Origin: JAEUMD01 sp050250815
GTDB taxonomy: Bacteria; Pseudomonadota; Alphaproteobacteria; Rhizobiales; Hyphomicrobiaceae
DNA length: 64,000 nt
Assembly (NCBI GenBank): GCA_050250815.1
Contig: JBFWNY010000021.1
Location: 1 to 64,000, forward strand
Direction: 5' to 3'
The notes beneath the pieces are model-generated. The model was given only the letters and a program-made list of their open reading frames with translations. It made no database searches and was not told the origin of the DNA. A program made the translations under genes and the position numbers. Shown in pieces: positions 15,986 through 23,956 of this stretch (positions are counted from its first letter, which is position 1; every line of letters starts with the position of its first letter).

Positions 15986-17251
15986 TTAGGCCGCGCGCTG
16001 CGGATCGGAGCGCCGGCGACCGGAATCGATCATGGGCGGCACCGCATCTGCGAGCCCCCAAACGCAGCCCATGACGATGAAGAAGTGCCGCCAGTGGTCG
16101 CTGTCGATGACCACGCCTTCGAAGGCGAGCGCCGCAAGCGATGCGGTGGCGACCACGGCTGGCCCCTGAAGGGCGCCCATGCGAAGGCTCATGCGAAGGC
16201 CGACGCCGAGCGTAACGAGCACGGACGCAATGTAGAGAAGCCCGCCGATCCAGCCCGCGTTGAGGAACGTGCTGAGATAGACGTTGTGCGGCTCCTCGGG
16301 ATGATGGACGTCGCGGAAGGTGTGGGTGCCGATGCCCAGCGGATGGTCGAGGATCAGCGCAATCGCCTTCTGCTGCCCGCCAAACCGGCCTTCCGGGCCG
16401 ACATCGTAGCTTTGGGACAAGCTCGCGCGCTCCGCGAACAGGCTCTTCACGGCGTCGAACTGAAGGGCCCCGGCAACGATTGCCGTAAAGGCAAGACCGC
16501 CAAGCGTGGCGACGATCAACAGCCGCTGTCGATCGCTACGACGCCGGAACCGTACCACGGCCGTCCACACGACGACGGCGACGGCGAACGCCGCCGCGAT
16601 CCACGCTCCCCGGGAGAAGCTCACGAGCAAACCGATTGAAAGCACGGCCACCGCAAAGGCGGCCGGGACCACGCGCTCCGCTTTTTCCCGCAACATGATC
16701 CAGCACAGGTACGCAAGCGCGGGGATGAGTGCCGCACCATAGACGTTGGGGTCCTTGAAGGTCCCGCGCCCACGGCCGTAACTCGTGAACAGGTCGTAGG
16801 CGCCGGGCAGGAGCTGGAAGTAGCCCGCTAGCGCGGCCAGGGTCGCCACCAGTGCGGCCGCCACGTAGAAGACCATCACGAGATGGAAGCGCGGCTCCGG
16901 ATCGGCCGCGATGTAGCCGGAAATCACGAGCGCGCCGAGCAGCAGAAACAGGGTGACGAGTTGATGCTTGATCGCTGTGTCGAACGTCGCCGACAGCGAG
17001 GTCGCAGCGATACCCGCTCCGACAACCACGAACCACAGCGCCGCATTGAGAAGCGTGATGCGCCCCAGCCGCAGCACCCCCAGCACGGGTAAGCCGACAA
17101 TGGCAGCCGCCATAAGGGCATCTGCGACCGCGGGCTCCGAGAACACGATCGAACTCGAGGCCATGGCCGCCGCCACCACGATGCTGGCGAGCATGGACGC
17201 ACTGATGCGCCAAGCGCTCCCTGCTGCGGATATGGCGGCCTCAGTACGCAT
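15986..17251 (-). CDS. O-antigen ligase/polymerase-family membrane protein
   Basis: This 421-residue polytopic protein has about eleven hydrophobic segments and the Wzy_C/O-antigen ligase signatures GRGTFKDPNVYGAAL, then GIGTHTF and HNVYLSTFLNAGWIGGLL. It probably polymerises or ligates polysaccharide repeat units at the periplasmic face. The start overlaps the end of the sugar-transferase gene by 11 bp, so both are translated from one mRNA. Whether it acts as polymerase (exopolysaccharide) or ligase (LPS) cannot be told from the sequence; the partner transferase suggests exopolysaccharide. Confidence 0.8.
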   Translation of the reverse strand: MRTEAAISAAGSAWRISASMLASIVVAAAMASSSIVFSEPAVADALMAAAIVGLPVLGVLRLGRITLLNAALWFVVVGAGIAATSLSATFDTAIKHQLVTLFLLLGALVISGYIAADPEPRFHLVMVFYVAAALVATLAALAGYFQLLPGAYDLFTSYGRGRGTFKDPNVYGAALIPALAYLCWIMLREKAERVVPAAFAVAVLSIGLLVSFSRGAWIAAAFAVAVVVWTAVVRFRRRSDRQRLLIVATLGGLAFTAIVAGALQFDAVKSLFAERASLSQSYDVGPEGRFGGQQKAIALILDHPLGIGTHTFRDVHHPEEPHNVYLSTFLNAGWIGGLLYIASVLVTLGVGLRMSLRMGALQGPAVVATASLAALAFEGVVIDSDHWRHFFIVMGCVWGLADAVPPMIDSGRRRSDPQRAA

Positions 17252-18743
17252 TCTTGCCCGAGGCCAGTGACAGCGGTGTCAGCGCGATGATGTAGAGGTC
17301 GAACAGCAGGGACCAGTTGTCGATGTAATGGAGATCGTGCGCCGTGCGCTGCTCGATCTTCTCTGCCGTGTCGGTCTCGCCGCGCCAGCCATTGACCTGC
17401 GCCCAGCCGGTTATGCCGGGCTTGACGCGATGGCGGGCGAAGTAGCTCTGCACGACGTCCTGATAGAGGTTCTCGCCCGCCTTGGCCTGCGTCGCATGTG
17501 GGCGCGGGCCGACGAGCGACATCTCGCCCAGCAGAACGTTGAACAACTGCGGCAGCTCGTCGAGGCTGGTGCGACGGATGAAGCGGCCAACTCGCGTCAC
17601 GCGCGGATCGCCGCGCGTGACTAGGCGCGTTGCATTGGCGTCCTGCAGGTCGACATACATCGAGCGGAACTTGAAGACCTCGATCAACTCGTTGTTGAGA
17701 CCATAGCGCCGCTGCCGGAACAGGACGGGGCCGCGGCTGTCGAGCCGGACCGCCAGCGCGACCAGCGCCATGACCGGGCTCACCGCAAGCAGGATGAGCG
17801 CGCCCAGCACGCGATCCTCGACATTCTTGAGAGCGCGATCCCAATCGGTCAGCGGCTTGTCCATGACGCGCAGCATCGGCACCTTGCCGATGAAGTTGTA
17901 GGCGTCGGCATGAAGGCGCAGCTTGGCGTTGAGCGCCGACACGCGCACGTCCACCTGCAGCGCGAACAGGCGGCTGAGGATCTGCAACAGCCGCTCCTCT
18001 GCCCTCTGTGGAACAGTAACGATGAGAAGGTCGACGCTGCGGCTCTGACAGAATTCGGCCAGGTGCTCGAAGGTGCCAAGCAGCGTGATGCCTTTGGGGC
18101 CCTCCGAAGACCGCTCACCCTGGCGGTCGTCGAAGATTCCCAGAATCTGGAGATGCTCGGCGTCTTCCGGGCCCAGCGCTCGCAACAGGTCGTTGGCTTC
18201 GCGACCGCCGCCGACGATGACCGTGCGGCGCACGAGGCGGCCCTGGCGGGCGAGCGCGTCGATGAAGCGGGCGCTAAGCAGCCGGACCGAGGAAAGCAGG
18301 ACGAAGGAGAACGCACACCATGCGAGCAAGACGCCGGCCGACCACGGCGCCAGGGACGTCGCAAACGATAGACCCGCGAGCGCAAGCATAACGGCAGTCA
18401 CGGCAGCGGCAACGAGCTGGACCTGCCTGGGCAGGCGCCGCAGGGACGACACGGTGTACGACCAGCGCAAGCGCAGGGAAGAGATGACGAGAAGCGTGAC
18501 GGCGCCAGCTCCGATGAACTCCAGCGCCGGGACCGGTGCCGCCGCTTCGGCAAACCGGCGAGCAAGCGTGAATGCAGCCAGCAGGCAGACGAAATCGAAG
18601 CCGGCAACGGCGAACAGCAGCTTGGGGCGCGAGACGATCCCGCTCTTATCCGAGATGAAGCGCGTGAGCAGGCCCGACGGTCCATCCGGCGCGGCCGCCG
18701 TGGAACCTCCCGCTACGGCGGCGATTTCGGCGGCATCGAGCAT
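17241..18743 (-). CDS. Undecaprenyl-phosphate sugar phosphotransferase (WcaJ/ExoY type)
   Basis: This enzyme starts exopolysaccharide synthesis by moving a hexose-1-phosphate onto undecaprenyl phosphate. From the ATG at 18743 it has 500 residues: four N-terminal membrane helices, a CoA-binding-like Rossmann section (RTVIVGGGREANDLLRAL), another helix, then the catalytic bacterial sugar transferase domain with FKFRSMY, RVGRFIRRTSLDELPQ, SLVGPRPH and KPGITGWAQVNGWRG. The frame stays open to 18914, but the residues before MLDAAEIAAV look non-coding, so the later ATG is chosen; its ribosome site is weak. It is translationally coupled to the Wzy-like gene. Confidence 0.88.
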   Translation of the reverse strand: MLDAAEIAAVAGGSTAAAPDGPSGLLTRFISDKSGIVSRPKLLFAVAGFDFVCLLAAFTLARRFAEAAAPVPALEFIGAGAVTLLVISSLRLRWSYTVSSLRRLPRQVQLVAAAVTAVMLALAGLSFATSLAPWSAGVLLAWCAFSFVLLSSVRLLSARFIDALARQGRLVRRTVIVGGGREANDLLRALGPEDAEHLQILGIFDDRQGERSSEGPKGITLLGTFEHLAEFCQSRSVDLLIVTVPQRAEERLLQILSRLFALQVDVRVSALNAKLRLHADAYNFIGKVPMLRVMDKPLTDWDRALKNVEDRVLGALILLAVSPVMALVALAVRLDSRGPVLFRQRRYGLNNELIEVFKFRSMYVDLQDANATRLVTRGDPRVTRVGRFIRRTSLDELPQLFNVLLGEMSLVGPRPHATQAKAGENLYQDVVQSYFARHRVKPGITGWAQVNGWRGETDTAEKIEQRTAHDLHYIDNWSLLFDLYIIALTPLSLASGKNAY

Positions 18744-18978
18744 GGGGTGGCGCACGTGTTGACCTCGGCGATGGTCGGAACCGGCACTTTGACGACGCCC
18801 TTGCCAGCGCGCACGCACGACCACGCATCGCCCAAGCGGAGCCGCGGGCCTGCGCCAGCAGATGAGTTGAGGATAGCGGCGTCGGCTGAGGGTTCGGTTA
18901 ACCTCGGCGCACAACTCCCGATCATCGCAACCGAGCGGCAGGTGAAGCCCGCCGGCTCGCTAGGCGTGTCGATCGCCG

Positions 18979-20973
18979 TCAGTTGCCAAAGAACGAGAAA
19001 AACGGCGGCCAGGACGGTTGTATCTCCCGCGAGCGGCGCGGCCTATCCTGGGACATGCCCAGATTGGACCGGCCATAGTCGGCGCGCTCCGAATAGCGGC
19101 GCGTGCGGCGCGAGCGGTCCTCCCACTCCTCGCCGTCGGCGCTGTTCCACCGTGTCGAGCGCTCGATCTCTTCGATGCGCTCCTTGTGCAGGCGTGCCGG
19201 ATCATTTGCGGCAATCACGGACAGGGGGCGGCCGGAAAGCGCGTCGGCGATGCGCCGATCGTGGCCGTAGACATCCTTGATCTCGGTGAAGCCGCCGTGG
19301 TCGTTGGGTGCCAAGGTGAAATAGACGTTGTGGACGGGGATTTTTACAGCGAGATCGACCTGCCGGTTGTCCTCGGCCTTGCGGCCTAGCAGGTCGGGGA
19401 TGAGCTTGGGATCCCAGCTCTGCACCTCGGTGAAGATCGCCTCGGCCAGACGCCGCGGGTTGCGCACGCGAATGCAACCGTGGCTGAAGGTCCGCTCCGA
19501 CGAGGAGAACAGGCCCTTCGACGTGGTGTCGTGCATGTAGACGGAGTGGCGATTGGGGAACATGAACTTCAGCTCGCCAAGCGGATTGCCGGGACCCGGC
19601 CCCTGAACGATGCTGATGTACCGGATGTCGGTCGACGCCCACCGGATGTTGTAGGGATCAATGGTCTTGCCATCCTTGACGATGCGCAGGCCACGCCGGG
19701 CCAGGACGTCGTAGTCGCCGCCCCGCAGCCTCGGCAGCAGGTCCGAAATCTTGATCGAGTTGGGGATACCCCACTGCGGCTTGAAGACGATGTGCTCCAT
19801 CGTATCGGAGAACACGGGCGTCTGCTGGTGCGCCTGGCCGATGATGATGCGCTCCCGGTGCACCACCTGTCCGTTCTTGACGAGACGAGTCTCGAACTCG
19901 GGAAGATTGTTCCAGACATGGATCCGGCCGAGGTCCCTCGGTAGCCAGCGCCACCGCAGCAAATTTGCCTCGATCTTGCGTAGGTCGGGCATCGCTTGCG
20001 GACGGGGCGGCGCATTCAGCAGCGCGCGCAGATCGTCGTTGATCTCACGGCGCGCCCGGCGGCGGTTGCTGCGCAGGTAATTGTAGACCTCGTCGGCCAG
20101 ATCACGGTCGAAATAGGTCGGCACGCCGTCCGTCGCCGGCACACCCAGACGTTCGCGCACCACCGCGATGTGAGGATGGTCGTCACCGACCTTGAAGCGC
20201 GGGCCGTCAGGCACCTTGACCTGCTGGGGCGGAGGCGGAGCAGCGCGGCGGCCAGTCGCCACCAGATACGCTATGCGCAGCTTCTCGAAATCGGGATGGC
20301 GCGGATGCAGCGCGCGCAGTTCGGCGGCCGGATCGCGCGCCTGTGCGATCCGCGGCAGCAACACGGCCGGCTCCGGAATTTCGGGCTTGTTGTCCAACCA
20401 GAGGCTGATGTCGTTGGGCTTGAAACGGCCGCCGAATGCCTCGGAGGCGTAATCCATCACCGCAACCGTCATGCGCAGCTCGCCGGCGGCGAGGTTGTCA
20501 ACGGACCCCGCCTGCAAGCTCGGAAGCCGGATGCGGGTGAGGTCGATCGCGAATTCGTCCGCCTTGCGCAGCTCGGCGATGACGAAATGGACACGCGGGG
20601 TGTAGCCCTTGTCGTCGACCCAGAACGGTCCCGCCAGATCGCTGGCGTAAAGGCCGCCGAGCGAGTCGAGAAACGTGTGTTCCTCAGGGCTCGTAGCTTC
20701 CGATTTGAGCCGCGTTATCTCAGCGATCACAGCCGCGCGCAGCGGCTCCAGTTCGAGAGACTCGGGCGGAGGAACGACCGGAGCGTTGGCGCGAGCCACC
20801 AGCTCGGCTTCGCTCAGGGGGCGTGTGGGGAGCGGCGGCGTGGCATAGGGCCGGCCTTTGGGGATGTCGTCGGTCCAGACCCTGGGCGGCGGCGGGTCAT
20901 CCGCCAGTGCCGTCGTGGCCGCCCCGGCCAGCCCAGCAACCAAACCGAAAAACACCAACGCCACGCCACGCAT
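18979..20973 (-). CDS. L,D-transpeptidase (YcbB/LdtD-like), secreted
   Basis: This 664-residue enzyme makes 3-3 cross-links or attaches proteins to peptidoglycan. The N-terminal signal peptide (residues 1-24, cleaved around ALA-DD) leads into a long proline-rich and helical region, a peptidoglycan-binding-like section (DHPHIAVVRERLG), and a YkuD catalytic domain with HDTTSKGLF and SHGCIRV, the catalytic Cys being about residue 500 and His 498. The C-terminal 60 residues are Arg- and Ser-rich and end in WPPFFSFFGN. It is divergent from the antiporter operon and separated from the sugar transferase by 235 bp. Confidence 0.9.
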   Translation of the reverse strand: MRGVALVFFGLVAGLAGAATTALADDPPPPRVWTDDIPKGRPYATPPLPTRPLSEAELVARANAPVVPPPESLELEPLRAAVIAEITRLKSEATSPEEHTFLDSLGGLYASDLAGPFWVDDKGYTPRVHFVIAELRKADEFAIDLTRIRLPSLQAGSVDNLAAGELRMTVAVMDYASEAFGGRFKPNDISLWLDNKPEIPEPAVLLPRIAQARDPAAELRALHPRHPDFEKLRIAYLVATGRRAAPPPPQQVKVPDGPRFKVGDDHPHIAVVRERLGVPATDGVPTYFDRDLADEVYNYLRSNRRRARREINDDLRALLNAPPRPQAMPDLRKIEANLLRWRWLPRDLGRIHVWNNLPEFETRLVKNGQVVHRERIIIGQAHQQTPVFSDTMEHIVFKPQWGIPNSIKISDLLPRLRGGDYDVLARRGLRIVKDGKTIDPYNIRWASTDIRYISIVQGPGPGNPLGELKFMFPNRHSVYMHDTTSKGLFSSSERTFSHGCIRVRNPRRLAEAIFTEVQSWDPKLIPDLLGRKAEDNRQVDLAVKIPVHNVYFTLAPNDHGGFTEIKDVYGHDRRIADALSGRPLSVIAANDPARLHKERIEEIERSTRWNSADGEEWEDRSRRTRRYSERADYGRSNLGMSQDRPRRSREIQPSWPPFFSFFGN

Positions 20974-21107
20974 TTCGCACCATTTACATCGAGAGACTGC
21001 CGTGAGCGGGCCACCACCGCTCTGACAGCCTTAATTGCCATGCCGCCATTGAAAAGGCATCGGCTGATGTCGTCAAAAGTTAAATTCCGTTCCGTGCGGA
21101 TTTGATT

Positions 21108-21134
21108 GTCGCCACCACATCTTGCGGTGGCGAC
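21108..21134. other. Stem-loop, 9-bp perfect stem
   Basis: GTCGCCACC (21108-21116) pairs with GGTGGCGAC (21126-21134) around a 9-nt loop. No U-run follows on either strand. It may be an RNA structure in the antiporter leader. Confidence 0.5.
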
Positions 21135-21205
21135 CGCTCATGCCGGTTGAAAGCCGCGATTGGCTGTGCGAACCGGTGGAGCCCGATCACTACACAACGT
21201 CGTTC

Positions 21206-21223
21206 AGTCTGGTATACCAGACT
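21206..21223. promoter_or_regulatory. Perfect 18-bp palindrome, GntR-type operator candidate
   Basis: AGTCTGGTA (21206-21214) is followed directly by its exact reverse complement TACCAGACT (21215-21223). Core TGGTATACCA sequences are typical of FadR-subgroup GntR operators. The site lies 223 bp before the antiporter start and about 230 bp before the L,D-transpeptidase start. No FadR-type gene is adjacent. Confidence 0.55.
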
Positions 21224-21445
21224 TGCAGGGGCGGCCTTCGCTCCTTACTCTGTCAGGAGCGGGTGACAGCCTGATCACAACGGCGGATTGCACGGCCAGC
21301 TGTTCTGACGCACCTTGCGACACCTGTCGGGAGCCATTGCTCGGTCTGTGGCGCCGGTTTGCGAGCCCGCTGGAATGATAACGATAACGAGCGCCTCAGG
21401 GCCATTCGGGCCTGCCGGCTGCCAGACACGATGGAGGGGGGTGAA

Positions 21446-21919
21446 ATGCGGGCTCTGAGCTTGGCGGCTGTGCTCGCCGCCTTCTGGCTCGCGCTCTCCG
21501 GACATTACACGCCCTTCCTGCTCGCCATCGGGGCCGCGTCGGTTGCCGCCGTCGTCTACATCGATCAGCGGATGGGCGCGCTCGACAGTGAGGGCCATCC
21601 GATCCAGCTCGTCCCCGCCGCCGTCACGTATTTCCCCTGGCTCGCTTGGGAGATCGCGAAGTCGGCCTGGGGCGTGACCAAGCTTATCCTCTCGCCCCGG
21701 CTCGACATCTCGCCGACGATGACGGTCGTGAAGGCGAGCCAGCGGACGGCAGCGGGTCTCGCAACCTACGCCAACTCCATCACACTCACTCCGGGCACGA
21801 TCACCGCGGCGGTGCGCGGGAATGAACTCATCGTCCACGCCGTCGTCCGCGAGGGCGCCGACGATCTGGAAGGCGGGGGTATGGACCGCCGCGTCACGCA
21901 ATTCGAGGGAGGCCGCTGA
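21446..21919 (+). CDS. mrpE: Mrp/Mnh antiporter subunit E (MbhA-like)
   Basis: This 157-residue membrane protein of the MnhE family is part of the ion-translocating module. It has an N-terminal hydrophobic pair (about residues 3-38) and the family segment YFPWLAWEIAKSAWGVTKLILSP, then a soluble C-terminal domain with ANSITLTPGTIT, which is highly typical of MrpE. The ATG at 21446 is chosen because GGAGGGGGGTGA stands just before it; the frame itself extends further upstream. It is the first of ten tightly packed genes and overlaps mrpF. Confidence 0.93.
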   Translation: MRALSLAAVLAAFWLALSGHYTPFLLAIGAASVAAVVYIDQRMGALDSEGHPIQLVPAAVTYFPWLAWEIAKSAWGVTKLILSPRLDISPTMTVVKASQRTAAGLATYANSITLTPGTITAAVRGNELIVHAVVREGADDLEGGGMDRRVTQFEGGR

Positions 21920-22194
21920 TGTTCGTCGCCGGGACTGTCGCGGTGCTGGCAGCGCTGGCGCTCATCGTCGTGCGCGCCATCCTCGGTCCGACCGTGTTCG
22001 ATCGCGTGCTGGCCGGCAACAGCATCGGCACGCTGGCGATCCTGCTGCTTGCGGTGCTGGGCTTCCTGACGGGGCGCCCGGAGTGGCTGGACATCGGCCT
22101 CACCTATGCGCTGCTCAACCTGATCGGCACGCTGGCGGTGCTCAAGTTCTTCCGGCACGGCGACCTCGCCTACGACGAGGAGGAGCAGACGTGA
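21919..22194 (+). CDS. mrpF: Mrp/Mnh antiporter subunit F (MbhB-like)
   Basis: This 91-residue protein has three membrane helices (about 2-20, 33-53 and 57-77) and the MrpF signature RAILGPTVFDRVLAGNSIG. Its ATG overlaps the mrpE stop codon (TGATG), and its own stop overlaps the mrpG start, so the three are translationally coupled. It is a structural subunit of the antiporter membrane arm. Confidence 0.93.
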   Translation: MFVAGTVAVLAALALIVVRAILGPTVFDRVLAGNSIGTLAILLLAVLGFLTGRPEWLDIGLTYALLNLIGTLAVLKFFRHGDLAYDEEEQT

Positions 22195-22556
22195 GCGTTC
22201 CCGTCCTCGACATCCTAAGCTGGGCGCTCATCCTGGCAGGCGGATTCTTCATCGTTGTCGGCGCCATCGGCATGGTGCGCATGCCGGACGTCTACACGCG
22301 CATGCACGCGGCCAGCATCATCGACACCATGGGCGCCGGCCTCCTGCTCACAGGCCTGATGCTGCAGGCCGGCCTCTCGCTGATCACGCTGAAGCTGGTC
22401 TTCCTGCTGCTGCTGTTCTTCTTCTTCGGACCGGTGGTCACGCATGCGCTGGCTCAGGCCGCCCTCGCCGCCGACGTGAAGCCGCAGCTGACCGAGGACC
22501 GGCGCGGACGCACGCCGGGCGGAACAGCCACCCGCGGCGATCACGACAACACTTGA
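22191..22556 (+). CDS. mrpG: Mrp/Mnh antiporter subunit G (MbhC-like)
   Basis: This 121-residue protein has three membrane helices and the MrpG hallmark GAIGMVRMPDVYTRMHAASIID. The start is GTG, overlapping the mrpF stop (GTGA); this is the only start that fits the coupling and the family N-terminus. The last 30 residues are polar and extend beyond the usual family end. Confidence 0.92.
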   Translation: MSVPVLDILSWALILAGGFFIVVGAIGMVRMPDVYTRMHAASIIDTMGAGLLLTGLMLQAGLSLITLKLVFLLLLFFFFGPVVTHALAQAALAADVKPQLTEDRRGRTPGGTATRGDHDNT

Positions 22557-22566
22557 GGAGTATGGC

Positions 22567-23178
22567 GTGCCCCCTGCCCCAGAAGCCGCGACGGTTACGA
22601 CTTCGCTCTCAGCGGTGCCCCTGATTCAGATGGCGCTGCTCACCATGCTCGCAGCCATCACCATCGCCATAATCCGCCAGCGCAACCTGTTCGGCGTCGT
22701 GATCCTGGCCGGCATCTACAGCTTCCTGATGGCCAGCGTGCTGATCCTGCTCGATGCGGTGGACGTCGCCATGACGGAAGCCTCCGTCGGCGCCGGCATC
22801 TCGACCGTGGTGCTGCTGGCGACGCTCGCGTTGACCGGCTCGCGCGAGTATCCGCCCGTGCACCGGAACATCCTGCCGCTGTTCGTTGCCGCGGTTACGG
22901 CAGCCGCGCTCATCTGGGGCACGTTCCAACTGCCGCGCTTTGGCGTCAAGGAAGCCGCCATGCACAACCACGTGGCGCCCCAATACATCGAAGCATCCGC
23001 AAAGCATCAGATGCCGCCCAACATTGTGACCGCTGTGCTGGCCGACTACCGCGGTTACGACACGCTGGGTGAGACCACCGTGATTTTCACCGCCGGAATC
23101 GGCGTCATGCTGTTGCTGCGCGGCAGACGCAAACGCGCCAAGGATGACGCTCAGCCCGGAGGCGCCGGCGCGCAATGA
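22567..23178 (+). CDS. Fused MbhD/MbhE-like subunit (DUF4040 plus MrpA C-terminal domain)
   Basis: This 203-residue membrane protein corresponds to the C-terminal part of MrpA, or to MbhD plus MbhE in archaeal membrane-bound hydrogenase. The DUF4040 section has LLDAVDVAMTEASVGAG (about residues 58-75). The MbhE-like section includes NIVTAVLADYRGYDTLGETTV (about 154-174), a very typical motif. There is no large NuoL-like part, so the operon lacks a full-length MrpA. The start is a GTG 10 bp after mrpG, with TTGAGGAG before it. Its stop overlaps the mrpB start. Confidence 0.85.
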   Translation: MPPAPEAATVTTSLSAVPLIQMALLTMLAAITIAIIRQRNLFGVVILAGIYSFLMASVLILLDAVDVAMTEASVGAGISTVVLLATLALTGSREYPPVHRNILPLFVAAVTAAALIWGTFQLPRFGVKEAAMHNHVAPQYIEASAKHQMPPNIVTAVLADYRGYDTLGETTVIFTAGIGVMLLLRGRRKRAKDDAQPGGAGAQ

Positions 23179-23594
23179 AATCGGATCTCATCCTGCGGGT
23201 CGGCACCAAGCTGATCCTGCCGTTCATGCTACTGTTCGCGCCCTACGTGCACTTCCACGGCGATTATGGTCCGGGTGGTGGTTTCCAGGCCGGTGTCATC
23301 CTGGCGGCCGCCTTCATCCTCTATGCGCTCGTCTTCGGTGTCGATGCCGCCAAGCGCATCGCGCCGCAGGGCCTGGTGGAGCGGCTCGTGCCTCTTGGCG
23401 TTCTCATATTCGCCGCAGCCGGCCTGCCCGCACTGCTCGACGGCCGCCGCTATCTCGATTACGGCGTCTACGGCCACGATTTCGCCCACGCGCACGAGTG
23501 GGGAATCCTGCTCGTGGAATCGGGCGTCATCACCACGGTCTCGAGCACGATGCTCGCGATTTTCTACGCTTTCGCGGATCGGGGTAAGGGATGA
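23175..23594 (+). CDS. mrpB: Mrp/Mnh antiporter subunit B (MbhF-like)
   Basis: This 139-residue MnhB-family membrane protein has four helices and the signature FHGDYGPGGGFQAGVILAAA near residues 28-47. It overlaps both neighbours by four bases (ATGA), as expected in a tightly coupled operon. It completes the membrane arm together with subunit C. Confidence 0.93.
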   Translation: MKSDLILRVGTKLILPFMLLFAPYVHFHGDYGPGGGFQAGVILAAAFILYALVFGVDAAKRIAPQGLVERLVPLGVLIFAAAGLPALLDGRRYLDYGVYGHDFAHAHEWGILLVESGVITTVSSTMLAIFYAFADRGKG

Positions 23595-23956
23595 GCGAGC
23601 TGCTCGACATCATCGATCGTTACAACTACCTGATCACCATCTTCCTGATGGTGTCAGGGCTCTATATCGTTATCGCCCGCGGCAACATGATCAAGAAGCT
23701 GATCGGGCTGTCGCTGTTCCAGACCTCGGTCTACCTCCTCTACATCAGCCCCGGACGCATCATCGACGGCACGGCGCCAATCTACGATCCTCGCTTCCAG
23801 GTTTACTCAAACCCGCTGCCGCACGTGCTCATCCTCACTGCAATCGTCGTGGGCGTTGCGACCCTGGCGCTCGGCCTGGCCCTCGTCGTGCGCATCTCGG
23901 AGGAGTACGGCACCATCGACGAGGACGCGATCTTCGCCCGGGGCGAGGACGAATGA
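23591..23956 (+). CDS. mrpC: Mrp/Mnh antiporter subunit C (NuoK-like, MbhG-like)
   Basis: This 121-residue NuoK-type protein has three membrane helices. Family features are GLYIVIARGNMIKKLIGLSLFQT and DPLPHVLILTAIVVGVA (here SNPLPHVLILTAIVVGVA). The ATG overlaps the mrpB stop, and its stop overlaps the next ATG at 23953. Confidence 0.93.
   Translation: MSELLDIIDRYNYLITIFLMVSGLYIVIARGNMIKKLIGLSLFQTSVYLLYISPGRIIDGTAPIYDPRFQVYSNPLPHVLILTAIVVGVATLALGLALVVRISEEYGTIDEDAIFARGEDE

Larger units (their letters stand above)
20974..21445. promoter_or_regulatory. Divergent region between L,D-transpeptidase and antiporter operon
   Basis: This 472-bp stretch has no supported gene. It contains a 9-bp stem-loop (21108-21116 with 21126-21134) and a perfect 18-bp palindrome (21206-21223), listed separately. 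Frames drawn here have no ribosome sites and read as noise. Confidence 0.5.
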
